64,000 bases of DNA, taken from Apium graveolens (taxonomy: Eukaryota; Streptophyta; Magnoliopsida; Apiales; Apiaceae). The notes beneath the pieces are model-generated. The model was not told where the DNA came from. It saw only the letters and a program-made list of their open reading frames with translations, and searched no databases. A program made the translations under genes and the position numbers. Shown piece by piece: positions 12,257 to 23,363 of this stretch (positions are counted from its first letter, which is position 1; every line of letters starts with the position of its first letter). The stretch covers positions 44,752,192-44,816,191 of the forward strand of contig NC_133657.1 in assembly GCF_009905375.1 (NCBI RefSeq), written 5' to 3'.

Positions 12257-12705
12257 TGTTGTCCAGTAAAGATACAATTGTTTTAATGGGGGTTGGATAT
12301 AATTGTATAAATGTTTTAAACAAGTAATAAAAATATAACAGTTCTTTATATTTCTGATAAAAATAGTTACAAACTCTCTCAAGAAATACTGATGTTCTTG
12401 AGAGCTGAACTATGTTAATATAATACATAGCTGCTGCTAATCAATCTATGATATGGATTATCAAAAACTAACCGAAACTGATACATATCTTCAACTTAAT
12501 TGATAAGGTCCTATAACTCAGACGTAAGAGATATTTATTCCCAAAACCAAGGAATAAAACAAATCTTCTAAGCTGACTGCCTCTAGATACTGATGACATA
12601 CAAATGTTGATGATGTGTCAAATCCTGATGACACATCAAATACTGATGACATCCTAACTTAACCAGATCCCGAGCTTCTTCTGATCATTGAGAAATAGTA
12701 CGTAA
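12257..12705 (-). mobile_element. Element D, 5' LTR (outermost base missing)
   Basis: This is the second copy of the D LTR. It ends GTAAC at 12705, whereas the other copy ends GTAACA. Athila element A begins at the next base, so A inserted one nucleotide from the outer end of D. The missing A and D's second target duplication would lie beyond A's right end, which is not preserved. The inverted repeat TGATGTGTCA/TGACACATCA is kept at 12611-12638. Confidence 0.87.
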
Positions 12706-12957
12706 CTGTTGAGTGGCATTTATGACATTTTATTATGCTCTAGTAAGCTTCGAATTGATGCATTTGTACTCAAGTTGTTAAGCGTTTTAATGTGTTTTCT
12801 AGTGTTTTTGCATTTCAGGCATTATCTAGGTAATCAGGTGAATTAGCATTGTTTTGGTGCTAATTTGGTGTCGAGGTGGTGTTGGAATAAAAGCTCGTGG
12901 AAAGCCAAATCGAAGCAGCAGGTAAAAGATGAAATCTGATTTTTTCCCAGAAGGACA

Positions 12958-13042
12958 GTGCTCCCGCGCTGTGATAGCGCGCGGCCGCGCCATGATTCCA
13001 GGAAGGCAGCGTGCCCGCGCTGTGATAGCGCGCGGCCGCGCC
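12958..13042. repeat. Two GC-rich hairpin units in the A LTR
   Basis: The motif CCCGCGCTGTGATAGCGCGC plus GGCCGCGCC occurs twice about 50 bp apart. CCGCGCT and AGCGCG arms can pair around a GTGAT loop. Related units recur at 58480-58680 upstream of the element's env-like ORF. The GC content stands out sharply from the AT-rich surroundings. Confidence 0.8.
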
Positions 13043-13113
13043 GGGTCATTTTTGAAGAATCCTGTATCTACTTTGATTCTAAAAGGGAAGACTTCCAGAT
13101 TGTTTAGAGCTGC

Positions 13114-13122
13114 TATATATAT
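13114..13122 (+). promoter_or_regulatory. TATA box of the A LTR
   Basis: TATATATAT lies about 410 bp into the LTR, a plausible core promoter position. No other evidence of the start site is visible. Confidence 0.5.
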
Positions 13123-14129
13123 TCAAATAAGGTCATTTTTAATAGAGGGACGTACCAGAGCGCAAGGAGAGCCGTAAGAAGACCGTTTTAGCATGGATTC
13201 AATGATGACATAGAAGATCTTGTTTTTACTTGTGAATCTTTGTTCTAAGTTGTAACTTGGATGCTAGTTTTCTTATTTGTAAACCTTACTCTTGTTTCGT
13301 ACTTGGTTTATTCATTCATTATAAAGACTACATTTATTATACCATGCTTTCATCAGAACCGACGTTGATGATGAGTCCGATTATGGGCTAATCATTATCG
13401 TGGGGTTCTAGCGGATTTATTTATGGATTTCTTTAGTTAAATTTTTTGTGTGCCTTAGTGTGTGGTGATTGTATGATAACCTAGTATTGGTTGTACTTAT
13501 TCGTCTTATAAGGGTCGCAAACTTGTAAGATAGCGTGCTAATTCTTAATGAAGCGACAGTGAATTTAAGGATTTAGAACTTGCCATGCTAGCATAGGTTC
13601 ATGTGTTATTGGTACGCATGATTCGTAGGTAATTTTAACCATCTTACTTGCCCTATGTAATCATGATAGATAACTTGTGCTTTAAACCTTTATGTTGTCA
13701 AATTCTACAGACATGTAGGGTCTCAATATAATTGGTGTCTATTCAGCTTCTATCTCTTTTGTGGATGTCTGTTAGTATGTTCTTCATGCAACGAAAGTTG
13801 GCGATTATCAGTTTCGTGTTATCTAATTAGTGTCATCACCATTGCATGCTAAGGTTAAGAACAATAAGGCTATTGAATGAAGTATTTAATGAAGTTAGAA
13901 TCTCATGTTTGTCTCATATAATTCACAACAATATTTATTCTCTTTGTATAATCATTAGCATAATTCGTAGTATAAACAACCCAAATTTGTTATCGTCTTA
14001 GCATTGGATAATAACCATATCATCGGTGCATAAATTACATAAGTTAACCAATTTAATCTCTGCGGGAATGAATTAGAAAAGATTCTATATTACTTGCGAA
14101 TGCCTATACTTGCGTGAATTATTAGTGCA

Positions 14130-14134
14130 TATTT
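14130..14134. other. Target-site duplication of element B (left)
   Basis: TATTT immediately precedes the B LTR start and recurs at 26952-26956 immediately after the B LTR end. Removing B and one copy restores a continuous A LTR end (GCATATTTTGCCCTAACA). Confidence 0.93.
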
Positions 14135-14814
14135 TGTAATATCCGGGATATATCGTGCAACTATTTTTGCTAAAAGATAATTATTATATGTATTCAGTAT
14201 CTATCCTGTGAATTAATTGTTAAGTGTTAAATGTGTTTGGATGTTTAAAAATATTATTAATTGAGTATTTCAATTTTTATATGCTCAAAATAAAATATAG
14301 ATAATTGTCATATCTTCCTAATTATTTTTATGTTGATTTATGAATTTATAGGAATCATATGGATTTTATAAAATCTTTTTCCGGGTATTTAAAATCTATT
14401 TTATAAAAACGGGAACCAACCACCGTTACCCATTTTTACGTTTTTAGAACTCGAAACTCTTCCGAGAACTCCTTCCTAACCTAATTGTAATATTCTGAGC
14501 ATTTTCCATGTTTTGACTTTTTCGATCCGGCATACGGTTCGTCCTGCGCGGGTCCCGGCGCAATATTTTCGATACAATATTCGTTTCGGTAAATCAATTA
14601 AACTCGTATTTTCGATAAACGGGAGCTTTTTTATTAAACTATAACAATTATCACTTCGTAATACGTGTAACCAGGCGCTGAGACCAAGACCGCAGTACAA
14701 ATTGTACTGGTTTGGATAATTATCTCGAAAACCGGTACCGTTTGGATCAGTTTTTATAAATAAACGTACCATTTTATATCTGGAATGATCCAACGGGATA
14801 CTAATTTCCCGTAA

Positions 14815-14824
14815 TTATAAATAG
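14815..14824 (+). promoter_or_regulatory. TATA box of the B 5' LTR
   Basis: TTATAAATAG about 680 bp into the LTR, identical at 24044-24053 and matched by TATAAATAG in the C LTRs. The following 100 bp are conserved between families and probably begin the transcript. Confidence 0.65.
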
Positions 14825-15378
14825 CATCTACCTTATTTTATTTTGTACCGGAAATCATTTGCAAACAGTATTTACAGAATTTTTACAGAGAAAATACTAT
14901 AATTCTATTTTGTTCTTCGTAATCAAACACAAATTCGGAGGCATTATCGATATCCGATTGTGGCGTACATATACTCAAAACGAAGCTACTGAAACCTAGA
15001 ATCAAAATCTTCCATCAATTTCAACCCAGAAACATCAGGTGATTTTCTATTTAATTATTTTTATTCGAATTTCTTGCTATTTAAATTATGAATTTTTGTA
15101 CGGATGGTTGTTTGAATGATTTGATGATTGTATGTTGTAGAGCTTGTTTTCCTGATCATTTTGGTATATTATACTTCGAATTTGGAGTTCAATAACATGT
15201 TCAAATTAGGGTTTGATTCTCGAATTGATGAACTAGGGTTTTTAGTAGTTTGAATGTTTTTAATTAGATTTAGGCGTTTCTTTGTTTGGGATTGAAAGCT
15301 GAAATTGATTACATCATTGAGTAGATCGTGGAAAAACAAATTGATTCATGTGTAGCTTGTTAACTGACGATCTCTGGA

Positions 15379-15640
15379 TTGCGTAGTTCAAATTTTGCCG
15401 AAAAACGAACCCAGGCGGCGGCGGGATTTTCCCGTTCGTTTTTCCGACGATTGGCTGAATGGTTGACTGATTTGAGAATATATTTGAGTTCCTGGCAACG
15501 TAACGAGCAATCCCTGTCAATTTGGTGTGATTCTGGGCGGTGTTTCAGTACGCCGGAAAGCTTGGTGGTCGCCGTTAATGGCGGCCGGCCACCGGAGTTT
15601 GAACGGGGAAGACGACAGGGGAAAATTACAATTTGACCCC
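15379..15640 (+). other. GC-rich conserved block in the B LTR with an 85-codon frame
   Basis: A GC-rich island with GGCGGCCGGCC lies in otherwise AT-rich LTR, downstream of the TATA box. The frame 15379-15636 (MRSSNFAEKRTQ) is open in both LTRs (24608-24865). The C family LTRs have a related GC block (42115-42360 and 51418-51700) but not the same frame, so protein coding is doubtful. It could be a structured leader. Confidence 0.4.
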
Positions 15641-17178
15641 TGAAGTTTCCCTGTTCTGCAGAAATAGTATCCTACTTTTAAAAACTTTCAAAAATTGTAT
15701 TACTGTTTTATTATTCTCAAAAACTGTATTTCCTTTTTATATTAATTTCAGAAATTGTTTTTAATTATTTTAAATTTCAAAAATTCATTATTTTAAATTC
15801 TGAAAAATTTATTTTAATTCAAAAATAAATCCAAATTATTTAGTTAATTAATTTTAGTTGATAAATAATTATTTAATTAGTCAATTAATTTAAATATTAA
15901 TTGATTAATTAATTTAATTAGTTATTAATTAATTTTAATTATTTATTTAATTAGATTTAATTATTTAAAAATGATTTAAAAATTCTGAAAAATAGTTTCG
16001 AGCTTTAAAATATTATTCTAAATTATTTTCAAGGCTAGATAATTATTATAAAATTGTTTTGAAGCCAGAATTGGCCAACCGAACCCTGTTTATTACTCCA
16101 AAATTGATCCAACGACCCGTTTTAATTCCGAAAAATGTTTTAAAAATCATTTTAAGTAACCGAAAGCCTATTCATGACCCGGGACTTCTTTATAAATGAT
16201 ATGTCATTGATTATGTGACGTGCTATGTGTTATATGTAACTTGTTGGTTGACTGTCGGTTTATATATTCGGTGATTACTTGTTTATAGCATAACTTTCAA
16301 TCCGTTAATCGGATTTGGGTGAAACGAAGGGTAGATAGAAGTGTATGTCAAATAGAATCGTATGAGCTAAATATTGATAGATATTTATAATGCCTAGCAG
16401 AGTAAGCAAGGCGTAAGAAAGGGAAGCAGGTGATCAGAAAATAGAATTGACATGTAGAAAATACAGCAAGTAATCAGATGATAGAAGCGAGGCATAAGAA
16501 AAGCAGACGAGTGATGATTGAATGGAGTCATTAGACAAGTACAAGTGAAGTTGAAATCGATTATGATAAGGCAAGTATTCCTAAACCTTTCTCGAGATAT
16601 AATGCAAATGTTTTTAAAATTCTCTTGTGACATACTGTTAATACCCAAATAGCCCTGTTTTATACTGTAAATACTTTGAATCCTTCAGCCTTGAACCTGA
16701 GCCACATCATTTGATCTTTGAGCCGCAAGCCTTATTCTTTGTAAACCATTTCTTATTGATTTACCAGATAGTAAACCACATAAATACGATACTACTCCCT
16801 AAATATATAACCATTATATACCAAACACTGGAACAAAATTATTTAAACATACAGAAACATTCATACTCACCCATACCTTGTGATATCAAAGTACTAAAAC
16901 CTTGTACAAACACTATTCATCTAATACCCGATTATCCTACCAGCTGGAGGCCACTTCTTTTATGTACTTTGACATACCCTTTCGATAACCATGAATTTTT
17001 ATTATGCTCTTATACAAGTGTTTTATTGTTATTGATTATGATCCGGTTTATTGAACTCTCTTGTTTATTATATTGTAATGCTTTAGAATTGGATAGTTTT
17101 CTTTGTATGGACCAGATTCGTGGTCAGACCATATCGATGGTCAAGTTAGGCCAATGTGTGCCTTGGATCCAGTAGTTA

Positions 17179-17201
17179 GAGCAGTGCTGTGTACTCTGCT
17201 C
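17179..17201 (+). other. Conserved stem-loop in the B 5' LTR
   Basis: GAGCAG and CTGCTC arms enclose a short loop just before the GCGTGACTGATCAGCAGCC block. The 3' LTR copy is 26400-26422, and element C has a different arm sequence with the same pairing (44236-44258). Confidence 0.6.
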
Positions 17202-17732
17202 GGGGTTACTGCGTGACTGATCAGCAGCCTAACCTTGGTTTTAAAAACTTAAAATGAATATCCAATTCTATTGGTTGTTTAACAAGAAACTTGATTCCTT
17301 TAAATCACCTCGTTTATTATAGTTTAACCTCAGTTATTGATAATATGACTTGCTGAGCTAGTGAGCTCACTCTTGCGAATCTTTTTATGTATTCTACAGT
17401 TAAGAAGGATACGGTTGATAGCGAGGTTTCCCAGTTCAATGTTCGAGCTAGTATTCCAGATTATGATTGATCGAGCTAGCAGGAGCTTAATGCAATAGTG
17501 AGATAGTAAGGTTGTAAGAATAATTTCATATCAGTTATAAATTAAATTAGTTGGGATTTGGTACATTGTAATAAAAGTTAAGGTTGTGGCTTGTTTTCAT
17601 ACTTTAACCTGTTGCGATCCGTGGTTAATTTAAGTAGGGTCATTACAAATAATATTTTATATACAGGTTTATATTTTTGTGTATGTGTTGTGGACCCCAA
17701 ACTTCTGACCCGGGTTTGGAGGGCGTCACAGG

Positions 17733-17750
17733 TTGGTATCAGAGCTACAG
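17733..17750 (+). other. Primer-binding site of element B
   Basis: TTGGTATCAGAGCTACAG two bases after the LTR end, initiator Met tRNA type. Confidence 0.9.
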
Positions 17751-20544
17751 GTTATAAGTCACTGAAACAAGCCAAGATTGTCGGGATTGGGTAGAGGGTT
17801 AGGATTAGGAATAGGAAATAGAAAAAAAAAATAGGACATCGTGAGGTTGAGTGCGACTGTAGAGTAGGTCTCCGGCACGGTTCGTGTTGCGATTCGGGAT
17901 TCTTGACTATCGACGTGATATCCGGGCAACGGCAATGGCAGATCCTGATTTCCCTGCATCAACTGATCATTTGGAACCTTCCGTTTAAGGATCGTCATCT
18001 TCTCTCAGGTTCAATTTGCGCCTTGATCTTCCATCAGTATTAGCGGTATTACCTTCTGTTATGACAGTTACGCCTCTCCAAGTTATTCAACGCTATTCTA
18101 TCATCTCTCGATATGAGACTACCTATTCAAGAACCTTCATTTGCTTATTCTTGTTCTTTTGAACATTCAACTATGAATGTATCTTTTCTGTTTATTATAC
18201 ACCATATTCTACATCTTTAGTTTAAAAACCTTTCCAATGAAACAACAGCGTTTACGAGAAGGGACGCAATAGCGGCAGTAAACGGTGAGTATTGAGATAT
18301 AAATTAAGGTGAGAAGGAGTTTAGAAAGAAGATTCAAGTGTTCTGGAGGATGGCTGTTATCAGGTTACCAGAAGCTATTAGTAATTAGGCCACTCATGAC
18401 TAGTTTGTGGAATAGAGTAGATAAGTGTTGAAGAGAGAGAGTTAGAGGAGATTAGGGATATGAAGATTTCTTGAAATTAATGGTATTGTAATGATATGAT
18501 ATATATTTTAACAAGATGATGTGACATTAGCTGATTTGTTGACTATTGGATAGTCTGTTTCCCTTATTGATTACAAAGTGGTTAACGAGAGTACTACCGG
18601 TATGGGAGCCTTAATGTGAAGCTGCGAATAGATAACGTGCAACGATAGCAGAAGTTTTCATTGATTACGGAAAGTAATAGACCCCAATAAAGGAAAAGAG
18701 ATAAATGAAAGTGAATAGACCTTTGAGTGATCGTTCTTTAACTTGGTATTTGGTCATAAGAAGGACAACAACCAACTCATATAGTGAGGACAACCAGAGG
18801 TGTGATTTTCAAAATTTTCAAAATTTTTAACAAGTTTTCGAAAAAGATTTTTCCTCGCAAAATTTTTAAAAGCCTTTTTGAATAAAATAAGTTTTAAACC
18901 TTGGTTGTCAAGTTATTACTTGAGTTTCTTGTTTGTTAAAATACCCGGATTATCTAGAAGGATGTTGTTTCAGACTCAGTATTGTTAATTCGGAGAACGA
19001 GGTAACCTGTGATTATGAAGAAGTGGGTGCAAGTATGGTCTGATAGGATTAACAACAGAACCAGCGTACGAGTAACTATTCATCCAATTACTGGGATTAT
19101 CAGAGTTCGAAGAATTTATTGATTAAATGGAAGCCTGAGCATGACCGAAGAAGATTGGGAAAATTTCCAGACTTTTCTAAAGGAAGAATATTATTAATAA
19201 AATGATCATTATGTTGAATGATTTATGGTTATTCCAAATTAAAAAGAGGAAACTCAAGGTTATCTGATAAGAACGCCATTATGATCGAATTGTTAAAGTA
19301 TTATACGTGTAGGTGTGACGTTACAGACGCGAGCCTTAACAAGTAAGAATCTACCATAATGCTTAGTTGCGAAGAAATTTTACTATACTACTAAGGTTGT
19401 TATGTGATACAATTGGGAAATGATCGAGCAATCTCGAAAGATGAATACAAGTGAAATATGGATGGTGACCAATGGTATCATTCTTGTCCCCAACATTACA
19501 GCGTATATTCCTTTTTAATTCCTAAAAATGTATGAACTCCTTTTCTTAATAAATTCTTTCTGGTGACATCAAAATGGAGGATTTTGCATTCCTTTCAAAT
19601 TTAATTGTTCCCCTCAAGTTTTGCTTTCTGATTGGGACAAACAGTGTTACGATGAGACACTTTATCGGAATGACGAAGAGTCGGGTGGGACGCCACCTAA
19701 TCATGTGCTGTATGCCATACGGTATGAAAGACTGTCCATCTTAAGTACCGATGTTGTTGTCTCATTCATATTCAAATCATTACTTCTTCTTTCTCTTCAA
19801 CTCCAAGTTTATTAAAATTGTGAATCCTTCTAGTTCTTTCGTTATACTGTTGTTCCTTACGAGAGCTTTTCAAACAAAAGTCAACGTATTATACACTCAG
19901 CGGGCAAAGTCTCATCTACCTCTCATGCATGGAAAGGAAACAAGGGCGTAAGGTGAGAATTGCAATTCACTGGCCCTAGCTAGGAATGCATTATGAGTCA
20001 AGGAAATCTACTTCAATAAGGAATACATCTCCGAGAACGAGAAATTGCGATTTTCCTGAGAAAGATGTTATTTAGAATATGAATGTGATAACGTGGAAGA
20101 TTATTGCAGATACCTTATGCGTTAAAGTATTAAAAGATGTGGGAGCAACTTGATCGTATATCTCTCAAGGTTTTATTAATCAGATGAAGTATCTTGTCGA
20201 ATCAATAAGTTTATGACTAAAGTACTAGCAAGTTAAGAATATACAGTTATTGAATAAGTAAGTATCAATGACGGAATCGATATTTCTGGCAATAAGTTGC
20301 AAAGAATTGATATCATTTGAGATAAGAGGATTTGACATTATTCTAAGGAGTGGATTAACTATTCAAGTGTGATGCCCAGGTAGACCGTCGTGCTGGAAGA
20401 TAGTTTTGAAGACGCCAAATGAGAACATGAAGAAGTTTAAAGGACAAAGGAAAGTAAAGAACTTGTTAAGAATGATTTAGGATTGCAGTGACCAAAATAT
20501 ACGTGTTATGGCGATTATAAATAAGAATCAGGAGCAAACCGAAC
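17751..20544 (+). pseudogene. Element B, leader and decayed gag/protease region
   Basis: A leader shared with C (GTCACTGAAACAAGCC) is followed by a possible gag start at 17936 (MADPDFPASTDHLEPS) that stops within 20 codons. The remaining 2.6 kb has no long frame and no recognisable zinc knuckle or protease motif. Short blocks match the same place in C (for example 19640-19790 versus 46690-46830), so both come from one ancestor. It is non-functional. Confidence 0.6.
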
Positions 20545-21100
20545 TTGAAGATTTTACAGTCTCAAGATATGTTTTCAGATGAGTTACCAATATTCCCTTT
20601 AGATAAAGAAAATGCGTTTATGATTGATTTATCACCTGAAATGAAGTCAGTGTCCAAAGCCCCGCACAGAATGGCACCAAATAAAATAAAGGAGTTACCA
20701 GAGCAAACGCAGGAGATAATTAAAAGAAACAGTAACTGGACCTAGCGTACCTCCTAAAGTGCACCGGCACGATGTGTTAATAAGAAAGATGGAAGTGTGA
20801 GATTATGTGTTAGCAAAAGCTCAATAAGTTTACTCTCAAGAGCAGATATCTGTTACCTCCAACCAATGATTTGTTTAATTAAATGAACGAAGCAAGGTAT
20901 TTTTAGAAGATTGATTTAAGATTGGGTATATTACCAAGTGAAGATTGAACTTATGGACATATCCAAAGATAATTTTCAGAACTCAATATTGTTGTTATAA
21001 AATCCTAGAAATGTTAGTTAGGCGAACTGAGATACCATTGATATTTAAATTGGATGAGTAGAATATTGAAGGAGGAATTTGGATAAGATATACTTGTGTT
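20545..21100 (+). pseudogene. Element B, reverse transcriptase remnant
   Basis: The open stretch 20545-20745 reads DELPIFPLDKENAFMIDL and SVSKAPHRMAPNKIKELPEQ, matching the chromovirus RT start that is intact in E ([18 protein letters not shown]). Downstream, NKKDGSVRLC is recognisable near 20780. Beyond that the frame is lost in many stops and the FIDD catalytic motif is not visible. Confidence 0.75.
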
Positions 21101-21489
21101 AATTAAGAAGAACCATGCAACCTATATAATGATAGCTTAGAAGTCAAAGAAGAAAGAAGCGGTATAAAAAGTTTACCAGGTGAAAAACTTTAATGGCAGG
21201 AAGTATAATTCTTAGTATAGACAGTCAGTAAGGAGGAGACAAAAAGGGGATTCAGCAGAAAAATATAAAGATAGTATGAATAATAAAAAAAAACAGAAGC
21301 ACCAACAAAAGTAAGAAGTTTTATCATGGGCCAGTTGCTATCAGAAATCTGTGCAAGATTTCTTGAAAGTTGCAATATGTTGGGATGAAGCTAACCAGGA
21401 AAAGCAAGAAGGTTATATGAAATGGAGAAGGGTGAAAAAAGTTTTGCGGAGTGAAATGAAAGAATGGTTACAACACCTATTTTATCACT

Positions 21490-21684
21490 TTGAGAGTATT
21501 AGGGAGATTTGTAGTCTATAGTGATATTTCTCGTAAGGGAATAGAATGTGTGTTGATGCAAAACAATAAAGTTATTGTATTTGCATCCAGACAACCGAAA
21601 CCTTATAAGCAGAAGTACCCTACTCATAACTGGGAATTAAAAGCAACAATAATATTCATTTTGAAAGATTGGGAAATAATATAA
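21490..21684 (+). pseudogene. Element B, RNase H remnant
   Basis: The fragment contains VVYSDISRKGIECVLMQNNK and ASRQPKPYKQKYPTHNWELK, matching the RNase H of E ([17 protein letters not shown]). The first catalytic Asp (YSD) and Glu (WELK) can be seen. The rest (about 21690-21830) is frameshifted. Confidence 0.75.
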
Positions 21685-21989
21685 GTATAGAGAAAGATGT
21701 GAGATATATACGGACCATAAAAGTTTGAAGTATGAACTCCTGAGAAAATAGCAAATGTAGTGGCAAGAGATGAGTAAAAAGAAGATAGAATGAACATAGA
21801 GATTATACCAGAAGAATTATCTATAAAATTCTAAAAGTTGAAATTGGGAGTCAGGGTTCATGATCCAAAAGGAGTAAGAATGTATAGTGACTTTCCAGTC
21901 GGAGTTGTTAGAAAAGATACGGAAGTGTCAAGAAGAGGTAATGGATTAGGATATAAATCATTTGGTAGATAAAGAATTGTGCACGCAAA

Positions 21990-22758
21990 AAGGATGATCA
22001 AGGTATTCTTAGGTTTTCTTCTAGAATTTGGATTCCACCAGTGACGAAATTGAAGAATGAAATTTTACAGAATGCTCATAATTCAAGGTATTCAATCTAT
22101 TCAGGGAGTACCAAGATGTATAGAGAATTAAAGGAAAATTATTGGTTGCCAGATATAAAAAAGGGAAATTACGGAATGAATTAGCAGATGTTATTTATGT
22201 CAAAAAGTTAAAGTAGAATATCAGAGATCAAGTGGATTGCTACAGCCATTGGAGGTTCCAGAGTGGAAGTGAGAGCATGTCAGCATGGATTTCATAATTG
22301 GGTTACCAAGCACAAAAGCTAATCATGATACCATTTGGATTATAATGGATAGATTTACCAAGTCAGCCCATTTTCTGTCTATAAATGGAAGATTTTCCCT
22401 GGACAAGTCAGTTCATATGTACTTAACAGAAATCGTAGTTCATCATGAAATTCCTGTGTCCATCGTCTCCGATAGAGATCCAGGATTTAATTTAAGATTT
22501 TGGAAGAATTTTCAAGAATATTTGGAAACGGAACTGAATATGAGTACGGCTTACCATCCGCAGGCGGACGGCCAGAGTGAACGAACGATCCAGACAATCG
22601 AAGACATGTTACATGGTTGTGCTATTGATTTCAAAGGAAGTTGGAACAAGCATTTACCTCTAGTAGAATTTGCTTACAACAACAGTTATCACGCTAGAAT
22701 TGGGACGCCACCCTACAAAATCCTTTATGGACGCAAACGCAGATCTCCAGTGTATTGA
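21990..22758 (+). pseudogene. Element B, integrase
   Basis: The zinc-binding region (about 22060-22210) is broken, but the catalytic core 22285-22758 is open for 157 codons. It starts MDFIIGLPSTKANHD. The DDE residues are visible: WIIMDRFTKSAHF (Asp), SIVSDRDPGF (Asp) and [10 protein letters not shown] (Glu). The fragment ends with a TGA after RKRRSPVY. It inserts element DNA in intact relatives. It is the best-kept part of B and is not functional alone. Confidence 0.85.
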
Positions 22759-23325
22759 GATGATGTAGGTGAACGCAAAATACTTGGACTTAAATTAGTA
22801 CAGCAGACAAAGGAAACTGTTAACATTATCCAGAAAAGAGTGATAGCAGCACAAGATCGTCAAAGAAAATATGCAGATTAATCAAGGAAAGATATGGAAT
22901 TCGAAGAAGGAAGCTTGGTATTACTGAAACTACCACCATGAACAAAATTAGTGAGATTTGGAAAGAAAGGAAAGTTGAGCCCAAGATATGTCGGACCTTT
23001 TGAGATTCTAAAACGTATTGGCAAAGTAGCTTACGAGGTGACGTTACCTCCGCACATGGAGCACATTCACAATGTTTTTCACGTATCAATGCTTAAGAAA
23101 TGTAATTTAGACTTCAGGCATGTAATATAATATGAGCCGATAGAGCTTCGGGTAGATTTGTCATATGTAGAGAATCCGATAGAGATTCTAAAGGAAAGAG
23201 ATAAGGTATTGAGAAATAAAGTGATAAAATTAGTGAAAATATTGTGGAGAAACCCAAAGGTTGAAGAGTCAACCTGGGAGTTAGAAAGTAATATAAAGGA
23301 AAAGTACCCTCATTTATTTTCTTAG
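22759..23325 (+). pseudogene. Element B, integrase C-terminus with chromodomain-like end
   Basis: Segments such as [20 protein letters not shown] (about 22980), [13 protein letters not shown] and [19 protein letters not shown] lead to a terminal YPHLFS stop at 23323-23325, just upstream of the PPT. The last part matches the chromodomain of Tekay/Del chromoviruses. At least three in-frame stops occur, for example between VI and YEPIELR. Confidence 0.8.
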
Positions 23326-23348
23326 GAGATTCTGAGGACAGAATCCTT

Positions 23349-23363
23349 TTAAGGGGGGAAGGA
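23349..23363 (+). other. Polypurine tract of element B
   Basis: TTAAGGGGGGAAGGA directly before the 3' LTR start. Confidence 0.92.

Larger units (their letters stand above)
12706..14134 (+). mobile_element. Element A (Athila-like), 5' LTR, main part
   Basis: The LTR begins TGTTGAGTGG at 12706 after GTAAC (12701-12705, presumed target site). It is interrupted at 14134/14135 by element B and finishes at 26957-26966 with CCCTAACA, giving about 1.44 kb. It contains two GC-rich hairpin units (12958-13042) and a TATA box (13114-13122). The 3' LTR is not found in the window. The call as an Athila LTR comes from the adjacent tRNA-Asp-type PBS and from the gag-pol downstream. Confidence 0.85.
14135..17730 (+). 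mobile_element. Element B (gypsy chromovirus), 5' LTR
   Basis: This 3596-bp LTR runs from TGTAATATCCGGG to GGGCGTCACA. It is nearly identical to 23364-26951 (by eye 1-2 percent different). It holds a TATA box (14815-14824), a leader like that of C and G, a GC-rich block (15379-15640), a TTAATTAA-rich tract (about 15830-15960) and a stem-loop (17179-17201). Open frames in it, such as 16711-17175, are not kept between the two copies, apart from the 85-codon frame in the GC-rich block. Confidence 0.95.

Noticed and set aside
12189..12428. 79-codon minus frame over the D LTR and PBS
   Set aside because: It spans non-coding LTR/PBS; the true gag start is 12208 in another context.
16711..17175. 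154-codon open frame in the B 5' LTR
   Set aside because: It is disrupted in the 3' LTR by a small deletion near 26005 and has no recognisable domain; chance frame in AT-rich LTR.
17733..17750. Possible tRNA gene fragments at GGTATCAGAGC sites
   Set aside because: These are retrotransposon primer-binding sites next to LTR ends; no tRNA cloverleaf surrounds them.
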